Assembly (NCBI GenBank): GCA_944548615.1 | Contig: OX155967.1 | Span: forward strand, 26,014,603 to 26,078,602 | Length of the DNA stretch: 64,000 nucleotides | Direction: 5' to 3' | DNA from: Micropterix aruncella | Lineage: Eukaryota > Arthropoda > Insecta > Lepidoptera > Micropterigidae | Shown: positions 51,607 through 63,450 of the stretch, piece after piece | Layout: each line of letters opens with the position of its first letter | How positions within the stretch are numbered: position 1 is the first letter of the stretch | Notes under the pieces: model-generated | Told to the model about the DNA's origin: nothing | What the model saw: the letters and a program-made list of their open reading frames with translations, nothing else | Database searches by the model: none | Translations under genes and position numbers: made by a program

Positions 51607-53515
51607 GGGCCCATCATAATACTATTTTTTTACACTTCTGGGGGGTGAGCAGTGGATTCCGGACTTACGAACCGGCTGTGGTAGGTTTAGACAGCTGTCT
51701 TGCCACATGTGAGCGTTCACCTTGCCACCCATTCACTCCCCCTTCGAAGCCATAGAATTTGAGATGCGCAAATCGCAGTTTTAAATAATTTTTCTAAGAA
51801 AGAGTTGATTATTTTTCTGGAAAGGCCAAGATCTTTAAAGAGGTGAAATAGAGATTTAGCTGGCAGGCCACGAGCGCCAACTTCCACCGCGTGAAGGTGA
51901 ACAGTGAAGCCGTTCCGGGTTACGGCATTTGCAAGATCATGGTATTTATTTAATTTGTACTCGTGGTCTTTTGGGATATTTGATTCCCATGGAACAGTTA
52001 ATTCTACAATAAGAGCCACCTTCCGAGATAGAGAGTAAAGAGTTATATCTGGACGGAGGGCTGTGCATCCGAGACTTTCAGGGAATTTATACTGCTTAGA
52101 GACCGAATCAACCTCCAGAATCCAATCTGTAGCTTTCTCGATTATTGAGAAAGGTTTTGTAGTTAAATGTTTTTTGCCTTTAGAGCCATCCCGCACAAAC
52201 TGTATTGGGGGTTTGGAGGATACTGTCAAACCCTTGTTGGCAGGAGCCACTGAGAGACTAATTACCTTGCGAATAACAGCGAGAACTTTGTCATGGCGGT
52301 AAGTGTACCGTCCTTGATCTAAGGCCACCTTGCAGCCAGCTAGAATGTGTCTAGCTGTGCAAGGGGTATTGCTACAGAGGGGACAAGAACTATCCTCGGC
52401 AAAGCTCCAACGAGCGAGGTTACTGGGGTCTGGAAGTGTATGCTGAAAGGCATTCAAATAAAATTTCAGCATCTCTGATAAAATTTCAGCATCTCTGGCG
52501 TCCAGTCATAGAGCATTACCTTCCAGTGCATTGGAGGCGGAATGCAAAAGTCACCAATTGTTGTCCAATCATTCTGGCATTGAAGGCCAATAGCATGAGC
52601 CATACTCTTGCTGTCGTAATCCCCCCGCAAAAGAGACTTCTTCAAGTCCACGTCGCTCGTGGTTGTACTGCCATACCCCAGACCAGTGCCATTCTGGCTG
52701 ATTCCAGTAAGGAACCTTTTGTGGAAGTCTACGCGGGCTTGTAGTTCATTTGAATCACTACAGCCACTTATTACGTGCTTCGATATTGCCGGATCTTTGG
52801 AATTGCACAGAATCGAATTTTTGGTTATTCTGGAGTTGGCGTAGAGCAGAGAGGGCAGTTTAAGCGCTAGCCCAAAATTTTGTTTGGACCTGAAGAGAGT
52901 CGAGGGGTCAGCTGGTTTGGCTAAGGACAGCCAGGATTTTAAACTAGCTGTCACCAGTGCATCTAGACGGGACAGTTGGGTTTTGGTAAAATCGTAAATA
53001 AGAAAGGGCCATGACAAATGTGACGTTAGATAATTGTCATAGATCCAGGCCTTACGAGGGCCAGAAATTAGCAAGGCATCTATTTTCGCCAGGCAACTTT
53101 TGAAATGCTCTATAACATGATCGCCCGAGACGTCTTTTCCCTGATGGGTGATTTTTCTGCCGAGGAATTTGAAATGATTGTTTGGGTCTATAAGGGAGAT
53201 ATTAGAGCCCTTATAGACCAATTTGGGGTCATAGGATGTAAATTTTGTGCCCATGCGGGCGAGTCCAAGGCAAAAACATTTGGAGGGCTTCACTTTTATA
53301 CAGCCTGACCAGTCGCAGAAAAGCTCCACTTTCTGTAATAGCAGGGAAAGCTGCTTGGGGCTTCTGGTGATGAAAGTTAGGTCGTCGGCAAAAGCGAGGC
53401 ACGACGAGGTGTATTGGCCGTCTGTTTTAAAACGGTAGCCCCACTTCCTGTCAAACTGGCTCAGGCTGACTGGCAAAATAGATCGATTCCAAAAGCGTAA
53501 AACAATCAAAAATAT
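51607..53515 (-). mobile_element. RLE-type non-LTR retrotransposon, copy 1 (5'-truncated, frameshifted)
   Basis: On the minus strand from 53509: YTSSCLAFADDLTFITRSPK with the FADD box of reverse transcriptase motif C, then thumb and linker. It then runs through DWTPEMLKFY into a 20-bp duplication (52458-52497) that shifts the frame. The next frame has CPLCSNTPCTARHILAGC, a CCHC knuckle, then LRPDITLY and VELTVPW, the RPD...E pattern of a restriction-like endonuclease, and ends EWVAR-stop at 51717. This C-terminal zinc knuckle plus PD-(D/E)XK nuclease defines the R2-like group of non-LTR elements. The RT N-terminal part is missing. The 3' end is at gggccc (51607-51612). Confidence 0.85.
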
Positions 53516-53839
53516 TTTCTGAAGGGACCACTATTCGAAACTTGTAAGCTCGAATAGTTTAGTTAATATGCGTGAAAAACCTGTAATTCAATAAAAAAAA
53601 TACTGAAAGACGCATAAAACATGTACAGGTAGAAGAATATTGATTTTAAAAAGCAGTTTCGCCATCAGGAGTGAGCAACGAAGGAGATTTCGGCATGCAG
53701 ATGTAAGATTTTTGTGAGTTGAAAATAAGTGGTTGGCTGTAAGATATTTAGCTTACAAAGAGCATTTAGGATATGCACTGATTTAAGGTTGCGACACGTC
53801 ATTTAAACCAGAAAAAACACGGGAATCTGAAAAATCTCA
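53516..53839. other. no gene seen
   Basis: AT-rich sequence between the non-LTR 5' edge and the satellite. Nothing recognisable. Confidence 0.4.
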
Positions 53840-54560
53840 TAATCTTTGATAATATTCAAAACTATAGAATACTTAGTAATATTTTGAAACCATAGAAAAA
53901 TAAAATAATTTGAAAATCACTTTAAAATCAAATAGTCTTCGAAAATATTCAAAACTATAGAATACTTAGTAATATTTTGAAACCATAGAAAAATAAAATA
54001 ATTTGAAAATCACTTTAAAATCAAATAGTCTTTGAAAATATTCAAAACTATAGAATACTTAGAAATATTTTGAAACTATAGAAAAATAAAATTATTTGAA
54101 AATCATTAATTTGAAAATCATTTTAAAATCAAATAGTCTTTGAAAATATTGAAAACTAGAGAATAGTTACAAATATTTTAAAACCATAGAAAAATTAAAA
54201 CATTTGAAAATTACTTTAAAATCAAATAGTCTTTGAAAATATTCAAAACTATAGAATACTTAGTAATATTTTAAAACCATAGAAAAAAAAATAATTTGAA
54301 AATCATTTTAAAATCAAATAGTCTTTGAAAATATTCAAAACTATAGTATACTTAGTAATATTTTGAAACCATAAAAAAATAAAATAATTTGAAAATCATT
54401 TTAAAATCAAATAGTCTTTGAAAATATTCAAATATATAGAATACTTAGAAATATTTTGAAACCATAGAAAAATTAAAACATTTGAAAATCATTTTAAAAT
54501 CAAATAGTCTTTGAAAATATTCAATATTATAGATATTCAATAGTATAGAAGGAGTTTAAG
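53840..54560. repeat. 93-bp AT-rich satellite, eight copies
   Basis: The word (t)caaaactatagaatacttag marks unit starts at 53857, 53950, 54043, 54151, 54244, 54336, 54429 and 54522, so steps are 93, 93, 108, 93, 92, 93, 93. The long step has an internal 15-bp duplication. Copies differ by 3-10%. Confidence 0.95.
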
Positions 54561-55978
54561 AAATATTTGAATCTTTAGATATTTTATTTTTCTTTTATTT
54601 TAATTTCATCTCATACCTTAATCACCTTGAGCATCACAACAATTAACATCAATCAGTAGAAAATTTGCGTCACTTAACACAGCAGGTTAGCTAATATAAA
54701 ATAAAATTATCTAAAATTAAATTAAATCATCTAATATAAAAGTATCTGATATAAAATGAATCATCTAATAGAAATTTAAATTTACTTAAAAATAAATTTA
54801 CTTAGAAAGAATATATTTTTTTTTTTTTTCCTTACAGTATACTTTACAAAATATATGTACTTTACGCACGAAGAAGGACGACGCGACTGCGAAAATTAAA
54901 ATTTCGGAGATTCGGCTCCAATATATAAAATGGAACGTCATTCCGACTAAAACGTAATTTACCTAAACACAGGCCGGCTCAACTATGTCTTTACGAATTT
55001 TTACATGAATACTTTATTTTATTTTTTTTACACTGATACATTACATCAGAACATTTATTACGCTAAATACAGCGACCTTTTCTTATTATTATATTATACT
55101 ACACTTGTAGTCAACTAGCATAGCCTAGCAACTTATTTACACATAGACCGATTTCTGTAAAATTTTATTTTTTTATTTTTCTTACTCAACATATAAAATT
55201 ATGAACATGAATCTTTCTAACGCTTCTAACACTCTCGGCCTAAACAATTTATCTTTTTTAATATTCTTTTTACATTTGTTTCACATTATTGTGGTATATT
55301 TTATATAAAGGCTGTTCCCGCTCCACTGGAAAGGCTGTTCCCGCTCCACTGGAGCTGCACTGAAAAACGCAACGTAGCACTGCAGGCATACTACATATCG
55401 CCGCGGTTTACAAGGAACGCGCGGTGGCGTTGCGAGCACATATTATTCTCGTGCTGACGCTGGTTGGCAGAGTCAGAAGATACAGACAATACGCCGTCGC
55501 GGGATAGGAGCCATCATTATCATCGTCGTATCTGCTTCGTCAAATAACAAGACGGTGGAAAGCAGAGCGTCAACATTGACTGTGCAGTGCAGTGGACGTG
55601 AAACCACCTGTGAAAATCATTCTCATCACATAGTTTAACTGGACAATTGCCATATTCGAGCCCGAGACACCGAATTATGTAAGTAGATAATAAGAATTTA
55701 ATTGTAAAAAAAGCTGAAGCTGGCCATATATTCGTGGGAAATTCTTCCTCACGAAAAAACCTGTAAAGGAAGTCGGCAACATAAGCCGCATATCGTAAGC
55801 GTGTGGTTTGTTCATATTTAGAAGAAACGCCAAATGTTTTAAATATAAATAGTAGTTGTTTTGGACTAGTAAATTAATAATAGTGTTGTTTGAAACTAAT
55901 TTTATAATTGAAATTAAATAGTTATGGTTCGTGCATAAGAGTGCACGGAAAAATCGCAGATTTTGGCGCATTATGAAT
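54561..55978. other. no gene; promoter-like leader near 55.3 kb
   Basis: AT-rich to 55290, then ttttatataaaggctg (55297-55312) resembling a TATA box. A 23-bp tandem pair ggctgttcccgctccactgga (55309, 55332) and a GC-rich leader follow, ending in a donor-like TTATGTAAGTAG (about 55676). Possibly an LTR or a first exon. No ORF supports it. Confidence 0.35.
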
Positions 55979-57204
55979 AGAATAACCAAAAATTCGATTC
56001 TGTGCAATTCCAAAGATCCGGCAATATCGAAGCACGTAATAAGTGGCTGTAGTGATTCAAATGAACTACAAGCCCGCGTAGACTTCCACAAAAGGTTCCT
56101 TACTGGAATCAGCCAGAATGGCACTGGTCTGGGGTATGGCAGTACAACCACGAGCGACGTGGACTTGAAGAAGTCTCTTTTGCGGGGGGATTACGACAGC
56201 AAGAGTATGGCTCATGCTATTGGCCTTCAATGCCAGAATGATTGGACAACAATTGGTGACTTTTGCATTCCGCCTCCAATGCACTGGAAGGTAATGCTCT
56301 ATGACTGGACGCCAGAGATGCTGAAATTTTATCAGAGATGCTGAAATTTTATTTGAATGCCTTTCAGCATACACTTCCAGACCCCAGTAACCTCGCTCGT
56401 TGGAGCTTTGCCGAGGATAGTTCTTGTCCCCTCTGTAGCAATACCCCTTGCACAGCTAGGCACATTCTAGCTGGCTGCAAGGTGGCCTTAGATCAAGGAC
56501 GGTACACTTACCGCCATGACAAAGTTCTCGCTGTTATTCGCGAGGTAATTAGTCTCTCAGTGGCTCGTGCCAACAAGGGTTTGACAGTATCCTCCAAACC
56601 CCCAATACAGTTTGTGCGGGATGGCTCTAAAGGCAAAAAACATTTAACTACAAAACCTTTCTCAATAATCGAGAAAGCTACAGATTGGATTCTGGAGGTT
56701 GATTCGGTCTCTAAGCAGTATAAATTCCCTGAAAGTCTCGGATGCACAGCCCTCCGTCCAGATATAACTCTTTACTCTCTATCTCGGAAGGTGGCTCTTA
56801 TCGTAGAATTAACTGTTCCATGGGAATCAAATATCCCAAAAGACCACGAGTACAAATTAAATAAATACCATGATCTTGCAAATGCCGTAACCCGGAACGG
56901 CTTCACTGTTCACCTTCACGCGGTGGAAGTTGGCGCTCGTGGCCTGCCAGCTAAATCTCTATTTCACCTCTTTAAAGATCTTGGCCTTTCCAGAAAAATA
57001 ATCAACTCTTTCTTAGAAAAATTATCTAAAACTGCGATTTGCGCATCTCAAATTCTATGGCTTCGAAGGGGGAGTGAATGGGTGGCAAGGTGAACGCTCA
57101 CATGTGGCAAGACAGCTGTCCTAAACCTACCACAGCCGGTTCGTAAGTCCGGAATCCACTGCTCACCCCCCAGAAGTGTAAAAAAATAGTATTATGATGG
57201 GCCC
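55979..57204 (+). mobile_element. RLE-type non-LTR retrotransposon, copy 2 (inverted, shorter)
   Basis: Carries the same sequence as 51607-52831 in the opposite orientation with only a few substitutions (about 99.5% identical). It includes the same 20-bp duplication (56313-56332, 56333-56352) and the frameshift it causes. It contains the end of the RT-nuclease linker, the CCHC knuckle and the endonuclease, and stops at 57091-57093. Both copies share the 3' end tattatgatgggccc. The 5' edge lies within the gene, and the flanks differ from those of copy 1. Confidence 0.9.
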
Positions 57205-59019
57205 GACTCCGGTCGGTGAATTCCATGGCAGCTCCGTTTGTATTTATTTATTATTGGCGCAGAATAAATTTAAATATTAGCAGATCACATCGCTTTGTTT
57301 GTCATACAAGTGGAAGATCCACAAGTGTCGTGTAATGACGTATGACTTGATTATGGACAGGGAGATCTGAGGAATCGGGACGAAAGTCGATACTCATATT
57401 TTCCGCTAGAACGGGATTTATAGCCTTGAGTTGGGGTGGATCGGTACAGTAGTTGTTGGGTGTACCGTTTCACGGGAGAACTCGATGGGAAGGCAGGATT
57501 TGGATATGTAAATGGGAAGAAGATGTTAATGGCTTGATTAAAGCGGAGTTGAATTATTATTGTTATTTTGGGTTTTTGTGTATGTGTGTGGGTTTTTTAA
57601 TTATTGTTTGCGAATTACTGTGCAAAACACGAAATTTAATTCTAACCGCTGTGCGTAAATGCTTAAACGATTCTCAATTGCCACAGGACTTTAATGTGTT
57701 TAATATGTGATTTCAATATGTAAGTTTGCCATTCATTAAATTCCAATCAATTAGTGCATTCTTCAAACCACTAATTGCTCTAGAAATTCTTAATTAAATT
57801 CTATTCAACCAAATTGTCATGATTACATGGACAAATTGTAATTAAATTACCGTCGTATATTTATATTACGAATGCTGGATTCATTTTTCTATATTTTAAA
57901 GAAAATAATAAACATGATATTTTGCCTAACATGCCTGGGTTTTAATTAAAGCATTCTGCGTACACCCTGCCCTGAAAAGGATTACTGCTTAGAAGTAATC
58001 CCGACTGAGCATTGAATAATAGAGTAATAAATACTGATCGACACTCATCAAGGAATACCAGTGGTACGACGAAGAATTGAGTTCATCGTCGAATAATTTC
58101 GACACGGCGCCCAAAAATATACCTAGTATACAGGCGATTGCAAGCAAGTACAGGAAAAATCAGCAAATATCGTACCGTCGATATGTGTAGGTGTTGACGT
58201 GTTGCGACGCCCGGTAATCTGCGTGGAAAAGTGGCTAGGAAAAATAGTTAATTTTGATCCGTTTGGATATCATTTTATTTTAATTAATTTATTATTTTTC
58301 CCCAGTAAATTGCATTGAAAAGGGATATCATTGTTATACGAAATGAATCATATGTGAGATGAATAGTTAATTTTGATCCGTTTGGATATCATTTTATTTT
58401 AATAATTTATTATTTTCCCCCAGTAAATTGTATTGAAAAGGGCTATCCTTGTTATACGAGATGACCTACATGCAAGATGAATATATAAGGAATTTGGAGA
58501 TTGATATGGAGATTTGATTTGATGATTAGATAGGGAGTTTGGAGATAGATAAGGAGATTTTAATTGATGATTATATAGGGAGTTTTGAAGATTATCTGGA
58601 ACTTGATTGGAGTTTTATTAGTTTACAAAATAGGCATCTCGGGGGAAGATCGGCGAACAGCTGTTTAATATAAACATATTTAATACTTTAACCATTCTTA
58701 TTTATCCTAACCCACTTGCAGGCAGATACCGAGCTACTCCTTCATCGGTTTTACCTAACCGATAAAAAAATAACTTATAAATAAAACTAATTATAAATAT
58801 TTAAAAATAAATTGGAAAGAGATCAATATAATTGTTTGTTAATAATACTATACTATATTGCTATGATATTATCGTATTGTTAATAAATAATATAAACTTG
58901 TTGTCATAAATAATCTATAAATAAATAATTACCAATAAATAAGTTATAAATATATAATAAATAATAATAATTATAAATCATTATAACAAAATTTATAAAA
59001 AATTTATCTCTACAAAGTG
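57205..59019. other. no gene; short tandem duplication; probable LTR upstream of PBS
   Basis: After the 49-bp repeat that matches 49197, the sequence is AT-rich. It includes the 118-bp duplication listed below and ends just before the primer site at 59020. An LTR is expected here from position, but I could not find its partner copy downstream. Confidence 0.4.
58246..58481. repeat. 118-bp tandem duplication
   Basis: agttaattttgatccgtttg starts at 58246 and 58364. The two units match through tgttatacga with about 10% differences. Confidence 0.9.
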
Positions 59020-59036
59020 TTGGCCCAACGTGGGGC
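59020..59036 (+). promoter_or_regulatory. primer binding site of a gag-protease LTR element
   Basis: TTGGCCCAACGTGGGGC matches the site at 26960 except for a two-base gap, so the same type of tRNA primer is likely. A CTTG/GTTTG microsatellite follows (59040-59100). Confidence 0.65.
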
Positions 59037-59462
59037 ATGGTTTGCTGTTTGGTTTGCTTGTTTGGTTTGCTTGCTTGCTTGCTTGGTTTACTTTCTTTGA
59101 ATACAACATCCAAGATCAGGAATAACCTGGAATTGGGGAATGCGAAAGGATTTTAGAACTATTTGCCTTTACGGTATTATAAAGTGGAATTGAGAAGCAT
59201 TTACGCACTACAGCATATGCATACATTCATTTAAAAATAAAATTGATGATTAAATACACACACCATACAAGGCGTTAATTGAAATTTAAAGAGAAATTAA
59301 CAGTCGTACCTATACGGTCAGAGCTGATACCGTGAACTAGTTATAAGATATTTTCGTGTCTCTTTGTAACTTGTATTTTGTACTAGGTTAAGACACCTTT
59401 CTGCGAATTGTATTGCAATTGCGAATTTTATTGTTAAAACGAATTGACTTTGCCACACAAAT

Positions 59463-60734
59463 ATGTCGTACGCTGCATCAACAAGTAAGAAACGTCGTTT
59501 AGAGGCGGATATTAGAGAAGGCCGCGTGGAGCCGATTTTTCCATCGCCCTACAATACTGTTTCAGAATGGAGAATGGAACAAGAGAGAAATTCTAAAGTT
59601 TTTATAGATAAAGAAAGGGAAGAGATGGCTGGTAAAATACACGATTTAGAGGATAAATTAGGGCGACTAAATATGAATAATCAAGTGGATAGTTCGCGTC
59701 CTATAATTAAACGGGAGCGCGGAAAAATAACTAGGGAACCGAATGATGTTTATAAATGGGGTTTCCGCTTTTCGGGAGAAAGTTCAGTGTTGGATTTTAT
59801 AGAGAGTTGTGAGGATAGACTACGATCTCGACATGTGTCCGGGACGGCGTTAGTACAGGCATTTACAGAGTTGTTAACGGGTGCCGCGCTTAAGTGGTAT
59901 CGATCCATTCGGACGGATCACCTGACTTGGTCAGAACTTAAGAAGAAATTAATTGAACGATTCGAATCATTAAACTATCAAATAAAAATGGATAACCAAA
60001 TTAGGAACATGAAACAAAAACAAACTCAAAATATAGAAGAGTATATCACGGAGTTACGAGGTGTTAACGCATTGTTGCGTGACCCCATTAAAGATTCCAC
60101 TTTGCTGGAAATTCTAAAAATGAATGTAGCAGAAAAATATAAGCCTATCTTAGGGTCACAAATTCTAACTACTGTTGAGGAACTCGTTAAATACGCGAAG
60201 AATTTTGAACAATATCTAACAAAGGAGGTGGCAAAGCCACAGAGGGATGATTTTAGGGGGGAATTTAAGAGGCGTGTAGTCGCAACAATCTCAGAAAGGA
60301 CAGAAACTGGTAATGCGCGCGGAGGTTATTCAAATGCGCGCGGAGGCTATTCAAATGCGCGCGGAGGTTATTCAAATACGCGCGGAGATTATGCAAATGC
60401 GCGCGGAAGTTATTCAAATGCACGCGGAGGTTACTCGGACTTGCATAATGAACATTCAGTAACTCGAGGGCGTGGAATTAGCCGCATTAATAGGGGAGGC
60501 TTTAACGGACCTTATAGACCGAAAACAGATAATATGTTCTGTCTGAAATGTGAATCACAAGGACATAATTTTAAGGAGTGCAGGAAAATAATCGGGAAAA
60601 TTTGCTTTGGTTGCCGACGGGAAGGCGTAACTCGTGCGGAATGCACCGGATGTAATGGAAATAATAGTGGAGAGAAAACTCGGGAGCCAAAGAAGGAGGT
60701 TTCGCTTGATCGCCCCGAACATTCGGAAAACTGA
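59463..60734 (+). CDS. gag: Gag-like polyprotein, 423 aa, intact
   Basis: ATG at 59463, open to 60734. N-terminal coiled region (KEREEMAGKIHDLEDKLGRL), a capsid-like domain of the Gypsy Gag type with FSGESSVLDFIESCEDRLRS and ALKWYRSIRTDHLTWSELKK, then FESLNYQIKMDNQIRN and a helix-rich end. Residues about 280-325 are six ARGGYSN-type repeats (an RGG-rich RNA-binding patch). Next are a CCHC knuckle CLKCESQGHNFKEC and a second Cys-rich segment CFGCRREGVTRAECTGC. It forms the RNA-packaging shell of the element. Its full-length frame contrasts with the broken genes around it. Ty3/Gypsy affinity is inferred from motif order. Confidence 0.8.
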   Translation: MSYAASTSKKRRLEADIREGRVEPIFPSPYNTVSEWRMEQERNSKVFIDKEREEMAGKIHDLEDKLGRLNMNNQVDSSRPIIKRERGKITREPNDVYKWGFRFSGESSVLDFIESCEDRLRSRHVSGTALVQAFTELLTGAALKWYRSIRTDHLTWSELKKKLIERFESLNYQIKMDNQIRNMKQKQTQNIEEYITELRGVNALLRDPIKDSTLLEILKMNVAEKYKPILGSQILTTVEELVKYAKNFEQYLTKEVAKPQRDDFRGEFKRRVVATISERTETGNARGGYSNARGGYSNARGGYSNTRGDYANARGSYSNARGGYSDLHNEHSVTRGRGISRINRGGFNGPYRPKTDNMFCLKCESQGHNFKECRKIIGKICFGCRREGVTRAECTGCNGNNSGEKTREPKKEVSLDRPEHSEN

Positions 60735-60760
60735 AAGGACATTCAACAGCTGAGAGGGGG

Positions 60761-61163
60761 TTGTTGAAGTTGTTTAATAGTACCCTACAAAATAATGATA
60801 AAGATTCAAGGCCTCATATAAATATAAATTTAAACGACGTAACCGTTAATGCACTAGTAGATACGGGATCGTCAATGAACATAATAGGGGGACGATATTT
60901 GTCCCTATTTAAAAATCATCTTAACACAAAAAAAACTTCGGAATATACAGTTGACCTCAGCGGATGGTACCATACAAAACATTTTAGGAGAGATAGATAT
61001 TGAAACGAAATATGAAGGAATAACGCGAACGCTAAAATTTATTATTAGCCCAAGTATAACAGAAGGAGTGATTTTGGGAGTAGAATTTTTAAAGACATTC
61101 AAAGTAAAATTACATTTCGAATTAGATCAGGAAAATACCATAGTTAAAGTTAGTAGGAGTTGA
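60761..61163 (+). pseudogene. retropepsin-like protease after gag, one frameshift
   Basis: Starts in the next frame after the gag stop (26 bp gap). NALVDTGSSMNIIGGRYLS carries the DTG active site. A frame change near 60955 leads to LTSADGTIQN, then EGVILGVEFLKTF with the ILG motif, and a stop at 61161-61163. No reverse transcriptase, RNase H or integrase follows. Confidence 0.8.
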
Positions 61164-63450
61164 ATATTAAAAAAATAAAAATAAAGATTATATACAAAGG
61201 TATAAATAAAATTATGACGTTGCGGAAGTTCCATGAAAAAATCGTAATAATTGTAAACTCAACAATTGAAAAATTAATCCGAAATAGACTACGAAAACAT
61301 GGCGTTGTTTTCAGCGGATATTCATAAATAACTAATAATAGAGGGGAGTTAATGCATTTTCGTTGCAACCAGTTAACATTGATTGTCATCATTTTTTCCT
61401 ATAATTATAAATAACTCCACCGAAACAATGACATAATGTAACACGTTATGGCATGAAAATTTAAACAATAGACGTAACTATAGGGCATAAATATTGTTAA
61501 ATGAGTTATGAGCCCAGCATTGAATGAGATTCAACAACCTATCTATTTATCTCTCTAAACCTACCACCCTTTCAATCCAGAAAAAATACCTCCTCCTGAA
61601 TCCTATCCATCCCTATCCAAGAGAGAATAACCCCACCAATCTTATCTCTATCGATGCTTGGTGCAATATCGTCATAGTCATATCGTTGGAACCTGAAGGT
61701 TAACCTTACTAGTCGTCATTTTTTAAATTTTCTGGTTAATTTTTTTTGACATTGTATCTTAGTTGCAGTGCATAAGACAAAACATTTGCTAAAGAGAGTA
61801 TAGATGAGACATGAGTTAAAATATGAAAAATAACGGTTCTTGAATATGGACAAGGTACTACAAATTAGAGAGATAAAGGGTCAACCGCTGAGGCAACACC
61901 AAGTTAAAGATCTGATAAAGATCACAAAAAGGCAATATAAAAAACCTTATAATATAATATAAATAATATCTTTGCAAATGGAGCAATTATTAATTAAAAA
62001 AAATATATTTATGGTCACATCCTTCGATCATGAGATATCAAGGATCACCAAGGAAAAGAGTGGTGGTATGTTCTGTTGGTTATTTTAAACAAGCGGCATT
62101 CGCGACATTTAACCGAGGCTGCATATAATTTAAATAGTACAATTCATTTTGACATGAAGGAGTAGAGGGTCATTAACGACTTTTAAAGTATGTTAATTTT
62201 AACAATTGGCAGACTAGAGCGTAAAATCTTGGTCGACAAAACATTTAGTTGTCGAAATAAATTTAAATTAGTAGTTTTCTTCTAAAGATTATTCGGAGTT
62301 GCTAGAGCTATTAGTTCAATTCCACCTTCCAACATCCTCCAATCCCCACACTATCATTACCACATCCTCCTCCCACATCCTCCTCCCACATCCTCCATCA
62401 TCCTCTACTACCATCGTCTGTCTTTCCACTCTCACCCTATTTGAGGCAAAAGCGAAAGGGACTCCGAAGAATCATTCCTTGAGTTAGGAAATAGACGTGT
62501 TTTTTAAATTGTACTGGTGCCATGTATAGACACGGAACCAGAAGCGTTGGTGACCCCGAGCTCGTTATTTTGAACTAAATTCATTTCTTAGAAGGGAAAC
62601 GTCAGAAGTTGAAGCGGTACTATAATATGCCGTACATTTTTGTTATTAAGAAAGTAGGTGCTTAACCATATGGTTGACCTAGATTAACAGCAATTTAGTT
62701 GTGAAGCTATTTAAACTTTACGAAGCTATTTATTATTCAAAAGAAGAACAATATAACTATAACAATATAATTATTATCATGGAGTTACTACGAGAGGAGA
62801 AGAAAATATTTAACATTCAAACGAAGAGCGATCTTGTTATTATGGAGCTATTACAATAGTTTATGAAGCATTCGAGCTACGTATATATATTTTTTCGAGA
62901 AGAAGACAGGAAGATATAATGCAGATATTTTGAAGATTATTGTAGAAATTTGAAGATACAGATAGAGATTTGAGTACATGCGGGATGGTCTATGGAAGTT
63001 AAGGGGGTCTGACCCGATAGGTAGGCGAACAAGCCAATGCTGAGGGTATAAGGACGGATGTTTTAGTAGGAGATATTATTATTTTCCTCGGCGAGAGTGC
63101 ACTTCTCGTACGAGAGTTCGGGGCTCGCAACCTCGAAGCGTTGGATCGATTGAGTGGTCCTTCGCAATGGAAGGCACCGGTGAGGCAAAACTTGTGTGTC
63201 TTACCATGGAGAGATAAGGAGGTGTTGGATCGATTGAGTGGTTCTTCACGATGAGATATTTTGGCCGATTTAGGAGTAGACATCCCCATGGTCGAGTTTA
63301 TTACACCTATTTTTTTTAAGTTGGAGGATGCAATCCAACGCGTATACAGGCATTGATACCTGCAACGCAACAGAAGTCTATTGATAGACATTTTAATGAA
63401 TTTTATAATGGAAGAGATTGCCTAGTTCGAATAAATGTAAAGATTTCTAT
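61164..63450. other. no gene; AT-rich, short repeats
   Basis: cacatcctcctcc occurs in three tandem copies from 62361. ttggatcgattgagtggt occurs at about 63142 and 63228. I see no coding region and could not match any segment to an LTR upstream of 59020. Confidence 0.45.

Noticed and set aside
52063..52302. Plus-strand frame inside non-LTR copy 1
   Set aside because: It is antisense to the endonuclease domain, which explains the sequence fully.
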